Origin: CG2-30-58-95 sp964618215
GTDB lineage: Bacteria > Chloroflexota > Anaerolineae > Anaerolineales > Villigracilaceae
Direction of reading: 5' to 3'
Length of the DNA: 24,063 bases
Assembly (NCBI GenBank): GCA_964618215.1
Contig: CAZTZE010000049.1
Coordinates: 1 to 24,063 of the forward strand
The notes beneath the pieces are model-generated. The model had not been told where the DNA came from. It made no database searches and saw only the letters and a list, made by a program, of their open reading frames with translations. Shown one piece after another: positions 7,755-15,732 of the stretch. Position 1 is the stretch's first letter. Every line of letters starts with the position of its first letter. The translations under genes and the position numbers were made by a program.

Positions 7755-8963
7755 TTACTTGTCAGCCATTGGATGCTGGCGGACAGGCAAATCAATGCGG
7801 AAAGCTGTCCCTTTGCCAGGCGCGGTCTCGACCGAAATCTGGCCGTTATGGGCCTGGACGATCTGCCGGCAAATAAAAAGTCCCAGCCCGGTGCCACGTT
7901 TACCGGACTGTGCGGGGGCGCGATAGAAGCGCTCGAAGAGGAAAGGTAAATGCTCGGAGGGGATACCCGGTCCACGGTCCGCGAATGTGACGGTAAGACG
8001 GTCGCCCAGATTACGTAAAGTAATGCTGATATTCGAATCTGGAGCGTATTTTAAGGCATTTTCAAACAAATTCTCGAAGACCTGCGCCAGCCGGATGGTA
8101 TCAGCCTGGAGCGGAGGTGAAATCGCTAAGTCCAAATCCACTTGTGCGCAGCACCTACTCGGCAAGGATTTGTCGCGCCCTTTGAGCCGCAAGACCACAT
8201 CCCGGATGAGAGAATCCAGGCGCACAGGCTGAAAATCCATGTTCATCATGCCACTCTGTAAACGGGCTGAATCGAGGAATTTATCAACCAGCGCCATCAC
8301 ATGATCGGTTTCTTCGTCAATAATGGTTAAAAATTCCCGCTGGGTCTCCGCGTCCCAGGTGGTATCAGCACGCAGCAATGAGGTGGCATAGCCCTTGATA
8401 AAACCGAGAGGGGTATGCAGATCATGAGAAACGGTGGACATAAAATCATCCTGCAATTGCGCCCGATGGCGGGCCTGTTCCAGTTGGGCAATATTCTCAC
8501 GCAGCAGGCGCCATTCAAGAATACGTGACACCTGGCTGGTAGCCAGTGCGGCCATTTGTATCTGGGCGGTTGTATATTCCGGTCCCCCAAAGCGGATGAA
8601 AATCAGGGCGCCGGCGCCTCTATACATCAAGAGCGGCAAGCCGAGCAAGTAAGGCATCGCAACGCGGTCTTTCGAAGTGTCGCTTAACGCTGAATCTTGC
8701 AGGATCTTTCCGGCTGAGATGACCTGGTTGGCAATGTTTTCACCCCAGGCGGCATCTGCTTCTGCTTTTCTGCCTCGACCAACGGCGCGCGCATATGCGA
8801 CCTCTGGAATGTCTTTCTGTTTATCCGTAAGATAGACAACCAGATTGTCGAATACAAATTCTTTCCGCATGGTCAGGATCAGCGCATCCAGCGCCGCCTT
8901 CCAATCTTCCAGGGCGATGGTTTGGTTGATCGCGTTCAGGTGGTTGAGCGTTTCCTTTTTCAT
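7755..8963 (-). CDS. Soluble sensor histidine kinase, GAF-like N-terminus
   Basis: This 402-residue kinase has no TM segment. Residues 1-155 form an alpha/beta region best read as a GAF-like sensor. HisKA follows with the phospho-acceptor in STVSHDLHTPLG (H180), then a HATPase_c domain with N-box FENLFENALKYAP (N302), G1 DRGPGIP (D329) and G2 GTGLGL (357-362). All catalytic motifs are intact. The LHTPL rather than LRTPL H-box and the short dimerisation helices recall KdpD-like kinases. It lies 17 nt after the MshEN-type kinase gene and 23 nt before the response regulator gene, so it is the most direct partner of the regulator. The signal sensed is not deducible. Confidence 0.93.
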   Translation of the reverse strand: MKKETLNHLNAINQTIALEDWKAALDALILTMRKEFVFDNLVVYLTDKQKDIPEVAYARAVGRGRKAEADAAWGENIANQVISAGKILQDSALSDTSKDRVAMPYLLGLPLLMYRGAGALIFIRFGGPEYTTAQIQMAALATSQVSRILEWRLLRENIAQLEQARHRAQLQDDFMSTVSHDLHTPLGFIKGYATSLLRADTTWDAETQREFLTIIDEETDHVMALVDKFLDSARLQSGMMNMDFQPVRLDSLIRDVVLRLKGRDKSLPSRCCAQVDLDLAISPPLQADTIRLAQVFENLFENALKYAPDSNISITLRNLGDRLTVTFADRGPGIPSEHLPFLFERFYRAPAQSGKRGTGLGLFICRQIVQAHNGQISVETAPGKGTAFRIDLPVRQHPMADK

Positions 8964-8980
8964 GCGTCTGTTTCCTTAGA

Positions 8981-10003
8981 TCAGGAGGATTTCCCGGCTG
9001 TCAGGAGCGTGAACCTGAAGGTCGAGCCTTTGGCTTCATCGGATTGTACATCCATCACGGAGCCATGCGCATCCAGGATTTGCCGCACCAGCGCCAGGCC
9101 CAGTCCGGTGCCGCCATAACGCCGCGTGGGAGAACCATCCAACTGATGGAAAGGCTCGAACAATTCATGCAGGCGACCTTTGGGGATACCGATGCCGGTA
9201 TCCGTGACCGAGACACTGATGAGCGAATCGGCCTCGCGCAGGATGGTGAGGCTTACACTCCCGCCGGCAGGTGTGAACTTGATCGCATTATCCATCAACT
9301 GGAGAATGACCCAGGAAATCTTCTCCTCATCTGCCTTGACAAGCGGCAGGTTCGGCTTGATCTCTGCATTAAGAGTGATTTTTTGGTCAAGTGCCTTCGG
9401 ATTGGAAAAATTGATGATATTGGCGGCAACTTTAATGAGATTCACGGGCGCCATGTGGAGGGTCATTTCACCGCGCGCAGCCTGCGAAAACAGGATCAGG
9501 TTATCCATCAAACTCGCCAGCCGTGTTGTCGCGCGCTGACTGACCTGGAGCGCTTTTTTCTGTTCTTCGTTCAACGGACCAAGCGATTCATTTACCAGTA
9601 TTTCAATATAGCCTTTTACGTGGGTCAACGGGGTGCGCAGTTCGTGTGAAATATTGGCAACGAAATTATTCTTCATTTGGTTGAGTTCTGAAAGTTTGCG
9701 TAAGGCAAGCTGCAGCTCAGCGGTACGTTCCTGGACGCGACGCTCCAGGTAACGATTGGCATCTTCCAGGGCATTCCGAAGTTGGATGATCTGTTCTGTG
9801 ATCGCCTGATCCAGGGTCGGGCGATCTATCAAGCCTAATTCCAGCAACGTCTCGCCCAGCAACCCGCGTTGGTTCTTATCCTGCTTCTTATGCTGGTACG
9901 CCAGAGCCTTTTTTAGATCCTCCGCGCGAACATGACCCTGCTGAATCAGGTACTCACCCAAGCGGGGCACTAAAATTTCAGGCGTCAGATGTGGTTGAGC
10001 CAT
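8981..10003 (-). CDS. Histidine kinase with MshEN-like (possible c-di-GMP-binding) N-terminus
   Basis: The protein is 340 residues and soluble. Residues 14-37 fit the 24-residue MshEN pattern RLGxxLIxxG...L..AL..Q known from MshE-type ATPases; a second half-motif (about 48-71) has Leu instead of Arg. A coiled coil (about 72-105, RRVQERTAEL) leads to HisKA with NISHELRTPL (H120). HATPase_c has N-box QLMDNAIKFTP (N239), G1 DTGIGIP (D268) and G2 GTGLGL (298-303), all intact. The ATG at 10003 is preferred over GTG at 10009 because it has AGG 5 nt upstream and aligns exactly with the start of the neighbouring paralogue. The sensing function is inferred from the motif; c-di-GMP binding is plausible but unproven. 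Confidence 0.9.
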   Translation of the reverse strand: MAQPHLTPEILVPRLGEYLIQQGHVRAEDLKKALAYQHKKQDKNQRGLLGETLLELGLIDRPTLDQAITEQIIQLRNALEDANRYLERRVQERTAELQLALRKLSELNQMKNNFVANISHELRTPLTHVKGYIEILVNESLGPLNEEQKKALQVSQRATTRLASLMDNLILFSQAARGEMTLHMAPVNLIKVAANIINFSNPKALDQKITLNAEIKPNLPLVKADEEKISWVILQLMDNAIKFTPAGGSVSLTILREADSLISVSVTDTGIGIPKGRLHELFEPFHQLDGSPTRRYGGTGLGLALVRQILDAHGSVMDVQSDEAKGSTFRFTLLTAGKSS

Positions 10004-10040
10004 TTTCACCTATCCTATCGCCATATCCGTTCAGCATGGT

Positions 10041-10601
10041 TCATCGGGCGGTTGGCAAGCTCCCTTCGTCACGCTGGGCAACCGAGAACTGGACCAAATC
10101 ATCAATCAGGCCGGCTAATTGTCCTATGGCAGGCAGGCTGGCCTGGAGCGCGCTTTTCTGTTCCTCATTCAGCCGGCCGAGTGATTCTGTGGCCAGCATC
10201 TCGATGTAACCCTGGATGTGAAGCAGCGGCGTGCGCAGCTCATGCGAGAGATTGGCAATAAAATCAGCTTTTAATCGGTCGAGTTCGGAGAGTTTGCGCA
10301 GGGCTTCCTGCAACTCAGCAGTGCGTTCCTGGACGCGACTCTCCAGATGATGGTATGTATCCGCTAATCCTTGCCGCAACTGGAGTATCTGCTCAGTAAT
10401 TGCCTGATTCAGGATTGGGCGGTCAATCATTTTCAATTCCATCAAGGCATCTCCAAGCAGGATGCCCCGGCCATTGTTGTGTTCCTCGCGCTGGTACGCC
10501 AGAGCCTGCTTCAGATTATCTGCGCGGATGTAGCCCTGCTGAACCAGGTACTCACCCAGCCGCGGCACCAGGATTTCAGGCGTCGGTGGTATTTGCTGCA
10601 T
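10041..10601 (-). CDS. Truncated histidine kinase paralogue: MshEN-like domain plus HisKA, no ATPase domain
   Basis: This 186-residue protein is a close paralogue of the next gene over the N-terminal domain (RLGEYLVQQG at 14-23), coiled coil (RVQERTAEL) and HisKA with NLSHELRTPL (H120). It stops after LVQFSVAQRDEG, exactly where the paralogue continues into HATPase_c. The 37 nt before the neighbour's ATG hold no ATPase remnant. The second MshEN half-motif has Lys where Gly is expected. It could be a gene truncated after tandem duplication, or a functional dimerisation/phosphotransfer partner that forms heterodimers with the full-length kinase. The H-box is fully preserved, which argues against simple decay. 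Confidence 0.85.
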   Translation of the reverse strand: MQQIPPTPEILVPRLGEYLVQQGYIRADNLKQALAYQREEHNNGRGILLGDALMELKMIDRPILNQAITEQILQLRQGLADTYHHLESRVQERTAELQEALRKLSELDRLKADFIANLSHELRTPLLHIQGYIEMLATESLGRLNEEQKSALQASLPAIGQLAGLIDDLVQFSVAQRDEGSLPTAR

Positions 10602-10610
10602 GTCTTATCA

Positions 10611-10639
10611 ATCCTAATGCCAAACCCATTACCCGTCAA
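10611..10639 (-). promoter_or_regulatory. Putative promoter of the signalling cluster
   Basis: TTGACG (10639-10634, 5 of 6) and TAGGAT (10616-10611, 4 of 6) are separated by 17 nt, in the gap between parB and the truncated kinase. A transcript would start only a few nucleotides before the ATG at 10601, leaving a very short leader, which fits the absence of a good Shine-Dalgarno sequence. Confidence 0.5.
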
Positions 10640-10671
10640 CCAGCGCAGCAAAAATGGATTTTCATCTATTC

Positions 10672-11520
10672 TTACAATAAACGCCCCAGCAGCGCGTCCA
10701 ATTCCTCGTTGGAGTAATAATGGATGGTCAGCGTCCCGCCTTTTCGTCCGGCGCGCAGCAAGACTTTCGTCCCCAGGCTGATGCGCAGGCGTTCTTCCAG
10801 CTCCATTACTTCCGGCGGCGGCGCGGGCTTTGGCGCTGAGGGCGGGCGTTCGCCGGCCAATTTGCGCACCAGTTCTTCCGTTTGGCGGACATTGAACTCC
10901 TGCGCGAGGACCGTGCGCAAAGCTGCCACCTGCGCCTCCGGCGTAGGCAAGGCAAGCAAGGCACGCGCGTGCCCTGCGCTGATGCGCCCCTCAACCAGCG
11001 CATTCTTCACGGCATCCGGCAGCTTGAGCAAACGCAGGGTATTGGTCACCGCCACGCGGCTCTTGGCGACGCGCTGGGCGATGTCTTCGTGCGAGAGGCT
11101 GAAGTCCTCAGACAATTGCCGATAAGCCTCGGCCTCCTCCAAGGGACTTAAGTCGGCGCGTTGGACATTCTCGATCAGGGCCAGTTCCAGCCGCTGTTGG
11201 TCGGTGGCCGGGCGCACGATGACGGGTATACTGGAAAGCCCGGCCTTCTTGGCGGCTTCCAGGCGGCGCTCACCGGCGATCAAAGTGTACTGACCGCCCA
11301 TCTCCATCGGAGTGACAATCAACGGCTGCAAGACGCCGTGTTCTCGTATCGAAGCCGTCAACTCACTCAACTCCTCTGCATCCATATCCCCGCGCGGCTG
11401 GCGCGGGTTGGGAGAAATGTGATTCACAGGCACGTAAGTGATGCCGCCCTCCGCCGGAGCCGTTTCACCCCCGGGGATCAAGGCTTCCAGTCCACGACCG
11501 AGTCCCGATTTTCGAGGCAT
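10672..11520 (-). CDS. parB: Chromosome partitioning protein ParB
   Basis: This 282-residue ParB/Spo0J has the whole family layout. The N-terminal MPRKSGLGRGLEALI leads to the CTP-binding ParB/Srx core (about 28-120) with NPRQPR, GERRLEAAKKAG and ENVQRADLSPLEEAEAY. A helix-turn-helix segment contains LSHEDIAQRVAKSRVAVTNTLRLLKLP, and a C-terminal dimerisation domain ends LTIHYYSNEELDALLGRLL. ParB loads at parS, spreads as a CTP clamp and with ParA segregates the origin. AAGGTG lies 5 nt before the ATG. It is separated from parA by the ATPase-TOPRIM gene, whose stop is 13 nt upstream. No parS site was found in the window. Confidence 0.96.
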   Translation of the reverse strand: MPRKSGLGRGLEALIPGGETAPAEGGITYVPVNHISPNPRQPRGDMDAEELSELTASIREHGVLQPLIVTPMEMGGQYTLIAGERRLEAAKKAGLSSIPVIVRPATDQQRLELALIENVQRADLSPLEEAEAYRQLSEDFSLSHEDIAQRVAKSRVAVTNTLRLLKLPDAVKNALVEGRISAGHARALLALPTPEAQVAALRTVLAQEFNVRQTEELVRKLAGERPPSAPKPAPPPEVMELEERLRISLGTKVLLRAGRKGGTLTIHYYSNEELDALLGRLL

Positions 11521-11533
11521 TTTACACCTTTAT

Positions 11534-13252
11534 CTAGTCAAGTAACCCAAATACACGTGCGATTTCATCTAGCTTAACCTTCACATCAGTTGCGCTCTCT
11601 TCAGGCCTCATTTGCTCCGCAACTCGATAATACTCGTTCTTTTTCAAATCCACCTGCGTCTTTTGGAAGAATCTAGGCAAGATGGCTTTGCTGGCAGGAG
11701 TATTATTTAGGTATTCATGTTGATCTAAGGGATTGCGATAAACCTCGCCCGGCAACAACGCATCTCTGAGAAATGTATCACCCGCAGACGCAAATAATGG
11801 GCCATTCCGGGCCTCAACAAATCTAAAAAGAGTAGAAGGATGTATCAGATAATTCTCTGCCTCATAGCGCGTCCAGCGACCGATGGTTAGGCCTTCTGCA
11901 GTTACTTCACGGTCAGGTAGATTTCGATCGTCTCCGTCGAGTAACAAGTATCCTAGAATGCTGGGCTTTATTGCACGCAGGGCAAAGAAATGGGCGCGCG
12001 CTTCTCGGGGATGACTACCTTGATTATTATGCCAAAAAGGTGTTTCAACAAAAAAACGATAAGCAGGGTGATGCAAAATTTTAGCCCAGGTACGCAGTAA
12101 ATTGAAATCCGTTTCCCCCTCAAGGTAAAGTACGCCATTTGATAGTTCAGCTAAGAGAATATCCATTGCGGTAAGTCGCTTGAGCGCTTCGCGGACTTGG
12201 TCACGTTCAGTGTCAGCTATTAGTAGATGTGGTTGGCGATAAAACGATAAGATTCTGTCAGGGCTTGTATCCTCGATTATTATCTCAGAATGGGTAGCTA
12301 TAATTAGCTGGCATTTTCTTTCAGATGCGATGTTCTGTAATTGATTGTAAATTTGCCTCTGTAAAATAACATGCAAGTGTGCATCAGGCTCATCCAATAG
12401 TAGAATTGTGGCGGGTCGAGCGTAGAAGAAACCCAAAAGCAATAACACTTGATGGAAACCACTTCCAGCACTGGAAATATCTAAAATTGGCAGTCCATCT
12501 TTGCCTCTCCTTTGGGGAATTCCTCGAATATATTCACAATTGATAAATGGTCTTCCCTCGTATTCAGGAGGCAATAACCGGTAGCCGAAGATTTCCTCCA
12601 CTCGAGAGCATAAATCTTCCCAATCGTTTTTATCTTCTTTTTGATAAACTTCCAGTAGTAAATTTCTTAAAATATCCCCCGGCTTGCCTTGCCCAATCAA
12701 CAAGTCTTGATAAGGGTGATCATAGCGTGTTTCCTCGACGCCAATTCCAGAAAATGGTGGGACATGAACGACCGATAGGTTTAGAGCAGCCGATGGAATA
12801 TTGTCTATTTGCGCTACTGGCGGTTTTACATAAATCAACTCACTGTTTTGGTAATGAAATTCGAAAGTTAATTTCCAGGGGTTATTATTCTCTTCCCGTC
12901 CACAGAGTGTAATTTCCAAAACGCGTGGCTGACCTAGCCGTTGACCTTCAGCCAGCTCATCTCGTTTAAGAGCAGTCGACGCATTAGTCCACAATTGTTT
13001 CAACTCACGCAGTGGTATTGCCGTAAAATCTTTCCTTGTTATTGGCACTCCAGTTCGCTGCCTCGCTTTTGATGTTGTGTCAGGGCCTCTCTCAGCCTTC
13101 CACTTCTGAAGGGCCATATTCCAAACAGCAATGGCTTGCAAAAGGGTTGTTTTCCCCGAATTATTCGGACCAGCGAGAACAACATGTTGGCCAAGGTCGA
13201 ATTCTTGGTTTTCAAACAACTTATAGCTTTTAACATGCACTTGTGTAATCAT
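11534..13252 (-). CDS. OLD/PARIS-like ATPase-TOPRIM protein inserted between parA and parB
   Basis: This 572-residue protein has an SMC/RecF-like ATPase (about 1-345): GPNNSGKTT Walker A (29-37), a signature-like SSAGSGFHQVLLLL, Walker B ILLLDEPDAHLH and IIATHSE. A TOPRIM-type domain follows (about 380-500): LYLEGETDFNLL (acidic Glu), LLLDGDDRN (DxD) and RYEAENYLI. That order is typical of OLD nucleases; the EAENYLI element also recalls DUF4435/AriB of PARIS, so a fused AriAB-like protein is possible. Such proteins often act in phage defence. Codon use is clearly more AT-rich than in parA and parB. Its ATG is 2 nt past the parA stop, and the GGAGG that serves it lies in the last parA codons. 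No UvrD-like partner gene is adjacent, unlike Gabija. Confidence 0.85.
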   Translation of the reverse strand: MITQVHVKSYKLFENQEFDLGQHVVLAGPNNSGKTTLLQAIAVWNMALQKWKAERGPDTTSKARQRTGVPITRKDFTAIPLRELKQLWTNASTALKRDELAEGQRLGQPRVLEITLCGREENNNPWKLTFEFHYQNSELIYVKPPVAQIDNIPSAALNLSVVHVPPFSGIGVEETRYDHPYQDLLIGQGKPGDILRNLLLEVYQKEDKNDWEDLCSRVEEIFGYRLLPPEYEGRPFINCEYIRGIPQRRGKDGLPILDISSAGSGFHQVLLLLGFFYARPATILLLDEPDAHLHVILQRQIYNQLQNIASERKCQLIIATHSEIIIEDTSPDRILSFYRQPHLLIADTERDQVREALKRLTAMDILLAELSNGVLYLEGETDFNLLRTWAKILHHPAYRFFVETPFWHNNQGSHPREARAHFFALRAIKPSILGYLLLDGDDRNLPDREVTAEGLTIGRWTRYEAENYLIHPSTLFRFVEARNGPLFASAGDTFLRDALLPGEVYRNPLDQHEYLNNTPASKAILPRFFQKTQVDLKKNEYYRVAEQMRPEESATDVKVKLDEIARVFGLLD

Positions 13253-13254
13253 AT

Positions 13255-14046
13255 TTAACCTCCAACTTCCGATACACTTATCCCATCACCAACCAACACT
13301 TCGCGGGCCAGCGACTCGTAGGCTTTCGCGGCGCTCGATCCAGGCGCGTAGGCCGAGATCGGCAGCCCATAAGAGGGTGCTTCCGCCAGGCGGACGCTGC
13401 GCGGGATAATTGACTCGAAGACCTGCTCAGAAAAGTGCTTGCGCACTTCCGCCACCACATCCACTGAGAGATTCGTCCGGCCGTCAAACATGGTCAGCAC
13501 CACGCCGCGCACCTTCAAGCCAGGGAAGAGCGCCGCACGGACGCGCTGGAGGGTGTGGGTCAATTCACCCAGCCCTTCCAAGGCGAGGTACTCACATTGC
13601 ACGGGGATGATTACGCCGTCTAGTGCGGCGATCAGGCCATTGACGGTCAGGAGTCCGAGCGAGGGTGGGCAATCAATCAATATGTAATCGTACTTCTCGA
13701 TTATAGGCGCAAGTGCATTCTTTAGCCGGCTCTCACGTCCCAGTTCGCTGACCAGTTCTATTTCAGCGCCGGCCAAATTAGGTGAGGAGGGCAGGAGCGA
13801 CAGTTTCAAACGTGGATTGTGCAAGAGGTGTGCTGAGGCTGGCTCGCCGTCCAGCAGGACCGCGTAGGCGCCGCCCTTGACAGAACGTTTGTCTACACCC
13901 AGACAGGAACTGGCATTGGCCTGGGGGTCAATATCCACAATCAAGACACGCTGACCGAGGCTGGCCAGGTAGGCGCCCAGGTTGATGGCGGTGGTCGTCT
14001 TCCCTACGCCGCCTTTCTGGTTGGCTAATGTGTAAACGCGTCCCAC
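13255..14046 (-). CDS. parA: Chromosome partitioning ATPase ParA (Soj)
   Basis: This 263-residue ParA starts MGRVYTLANQ, with the deviant Walker A KGGVGKTTT (11-19), switch I region DIDPQANASS and Walker B ILIDCPPSLG. The C-terminal half includes PVQCEYLALEGL and VVLTMFDGRTNLS. It binds DNA non-specifically as an ATP dimer and is stimulated by ParB. The GTG start shares its G with the TAG stop of the pfkB-type gene (TAGTG), and GGAGG lies 7 nt upstream. An in-frame upstream extension is rejected because it would run through the kinase gene. The C-terminus ends SVSEVGG; its final codons form the Shine-Dalgarno sequence of the following ATPase gene. Confidence 0.96.
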   Translation of the reverse strand: MGRVYTLANQKGGVGKTTTAINLGAYLASLGQRVLIVDIDPQANASSCLGVDKRSVKGGAYAVLLDGEPASAHLLHNPRLKLSLLPSSPNLAGAEIELVSELGRESRLKNALAPIIEKYDYILIDCPPSLGLLTVNGLIAALDGVIIPVQCEYLALEGLGELTHTLQRVRAALFPGLKVRGVVLTMFDGRTNLSVDVVAEVRKHFSEQVFESIIPRSVRLAEAPSYGLPISAYAPGSSAAKAYESLAREVLVGDGISVSEVGG

Positions 14047-14903
14047 TAAAATACCTCCACCAGGCAGGTTTGAATTTCCTCTTGAGTCGGGGTGCCTTCC
14101 AGCCCAGGCCGCGTGACCGAATAAGCCGCCAGCCGTGTCGCGAAGCGGGCCGCCTCCCACGGATCACGCGTGGTATACATCCTGAAGAAAAAGGCGGCGG
14201 CGAAAATATCCCCCGCGCCGGTCGCATCCACCTCGGGCATGACCGGGGCACGGAAACGGCGCGAGTCGCCGTTCCAATACAGGCGCGCTCCGGCTGGCCC
14301 TTCTGTCACCGCCAACACGCGGCAGGCAAGCGCCATTGCCTCGATCTGGTCCTCGTCGCCGCCCACATCTTCGATGCTGATCACCGCCGCCGCAGCCTTC
14401 GAGAGAGCCGTCTGCGCTTCTGACCAGACGCAGGGTATCACGCGCCCGTCGCCATCCCAGGTGCGCAGCCAGCCCTGCGGGGTCAAGCCCAGCAATGCCG
14501 GTGAGAAGCCCTCCGTCAGCAGCGGACTGACCTCTTGGGCGATTGGGCCGAGGTGCAAGATCGGCGCTCGTCGCCATTCTGGCGGCACATGCTCAAGGTC
14601 AATGCGTGGTGCGATCCGATGGATGTATTGGATCCTGCCCCCCGGTAGATATATATTCTCGAAGGTTGTGGTATGCGTGCTGGGAATCGTGAAGAGGGTT
14701 ATCCCGTCCGTCCCGGCCAGTGGACCCAGAGGCAGTTCTCCCCCCCAGGCCGTGACCACACCCACGCGTAGACCCAGGGCACGCGCCGTCAAAGCAGAAT
14801 AAGCAGCCGTACCACCCAAGCGCGAACCTTCAGGGGTAAAATCCCGTGAAAGGTGGCCGATGACAAGGTAATCCACCGCTTCGGTCGGAATCAAATTGAG
14901 CAT
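14046..14903 (-). CDS. PfkB-family carbohydrate/nucleoside kinase
   Basis: This 285-residue ribokinase-fold protein has the N-terminal substrate region GHLSRDFTPEGSRLGGTAAYSA (family signature 1 with the Gly pair) and C-terminal signature 2 EVDATGAGDIFAAAFF, including the catalytic Asp and the GAGD anion hole. It phosphorylates a sugar or nucleoside with ATP; the substrate cannot be read from sequence. The ATG at 14903 is chosen over an in-frame start 32 codons upstream, because that extension would run back through the jag terminator. It lies 7 nt after a perfect TATAAT, so the mRNA may be leaderless. Its stop overlaps the parA start by 1 nt, so it heads the parA operon. This partner for parAB is not an obvious functional one. 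Confidence 0.9.
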   Translation of the reverse strand: MLNLIPTEAVDYLVIGHLSRDFTPEGSRLGGTAAYSALTARALGLRVGVVTAWGGELPLGPLAGTDGITLFTIPSTHTTTFENIYLPGGRIQYIHRIAPRIDLEHVPPEWRRAPILHLGPIAQEVSPLLTEGFSPALLGLTPQGWLRTWDGDGRVIPCVWSEAQTALSKAAAAVISIEDVGGDEDQIEAMALACRVLAVTEGPAGARLYWNGDSRRFRAPVMPEVDATGAGDIFAAAFFFRMYTTRDPWEAARFATRLAAYSVTRPGLEGTPTQEEIQTCLVEVF

Positions 14904-14909
14904 GGATAA

Positions 14910-14915
14910 ATTATA
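14910..14915 (-). promoter_or_regulatory. -10 element for the pfkB-parA operon, predicted leaderless start
   Basis: TATAAT (14915-14910) on the minus strand ends 6 nt before the ATG at 14903, so transcription starting at the usual distance would begin on the A of ATG. No good -35 is visible 16-18 nt upstream (CT-rich). No Shine-Dalgarno precedes this ATG, consistent with leaderless initiation. Confidence 0.45.
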
Positions 14916-14952
14916 CCTGAGGAGGGGAAAGGAAGAAGTAAAACGTGAGACG

Positions 14953-14990
14953 TAAAAAGGAACCCGTTTTCTTCGAGAAAACGGGTTCCT
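14953..14990 (-). terminator. Intrinsic terminator after jag
   Basis: A perfect 15-bp stem (arms AGGAACCCGTTTTCT, 14958-14972 and 14976-14990) with a 3-nt loop is followed on the minus strand by TTTTTACG. It lies 22 nt beyond the jag stop and separates the rpmH-jag operon from the pfkB-parA operon. Confidence 0.92.
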
Positions 14991-15012
14991 GGCAAACATT
15001 ATTACTTTTTGC

Positions 15013-15732
15013 TTATTCCTTCGGAAGTATGGTAACCTTGCGCAGCGGGTCTTCGCCGATGCTCCGCGTGGTTACCTCGGGGTGGTCGCGCAATTCCAGG
15101 TGGAGGATGCGCCGGTCGCCGGCCGACATGGGTTCCAACACCTGCCGGCGGCCGGTTTTAACTGCCTGGTCAGCCATCTGGCGGGCCATCTTGCGCAACT
15201 GGACTTCGCGTCGCGTGCGGTAACCTTCCACGTCCACGATGACCTGCACCCAATGCGCTAATTGTTTGCTAACGATCAGGTTGACGATATATTGCAGGGC
15301 GTTCAGGATTTCTGCGCGACGGCCGATCAGGATACTCAGGTCGTCGCCGTGGATGTTCACGTAGACCGGCCGTTGGCCTTCCTCGTCCGGCTCGCCATAG
15401 CGGGTCGAGAGTTGCGCCTCGATTTTCATTTTTTCCAGAAGCTCGCCCACTGTCTTCTCTGAAATGCTGAGCAGTTCATCCGTCCCAGCCGAGGCGGTCG
15501 GGATAGGTTCAGGTGCAGGCGCTGGCTGGACTGCCGCAGGTTCAGAGGTCCCCGCTTTAATCGTCAGGCGGACACGTACCTGGCGACCGCCAAGACCAAA
15601 GAGGCCACGACTGCCCTCATCCAATACTTCCACATCTACAGCTTCGCGAGGCAGGCCCAGGTCGGCCAGCCCTTGGGCGAGCGCCTCTTCGACCGTCGGT
15701 GCAATGATTTCCAGGGTGGTTCGTTCGTTCAT
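15013..15732 (-). CDS. jag: RNA-binding protein KhpB (Jag / SpoIIIJ-associated)
   Basis: This 239-residue protein has three parts. A Jag-N domain (1-58) contains the conserved VLDEGSRGLFGLGGRQVRVRL. A Pro/Ala-rich linker (about 62-82) follows. Then come a KH domain with IGRRAEILNALQYIVNLIV (about 135-155) and an R3H domain with RREVQLRKMARQMADQAVKTGR and MSAGDRRILHLEL. The KH loop reads GRRA rather than the usual GKRG. KhpB binds RNA, often with KhpA, and affects cell division and membrane protein biogenesis. Its ATG overlaps the yidC stop by 4 nt (ATGA), implying translational coupling; the strong terminator follows. Confidence 0.95.
   Translation of the reverse strand: MNERTTLEIIAPTVEEALAQGLADLGLPREAVDVEVLDEGSRGLFGLGGRQVRVRLTIKAGTSEPAAVQPAPAPEPIPTASAGTDELLSISEKTVGELLEKMKIEAQLSTRYGEPDEEGQRPVYVNIHGDDLSILIGRRAEILNALQYIVNLIVSKQLAHWVQVIVDVEGYRTRREVQLRKMARQMADQAVKTGRRQVLEPMSAGDRRILHLELRDHPEVTTRSIGEDPLRKVTILPKE

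Noticed and set aside
14047..14160. N-terminal extension of ParA
   Set aside because: The added 38 residues lie within the pfkB-type gene in another frame; the GTG at 14046 has a good Shine-Dalgarno and starts exactly at the conserved ParA N-terminus.
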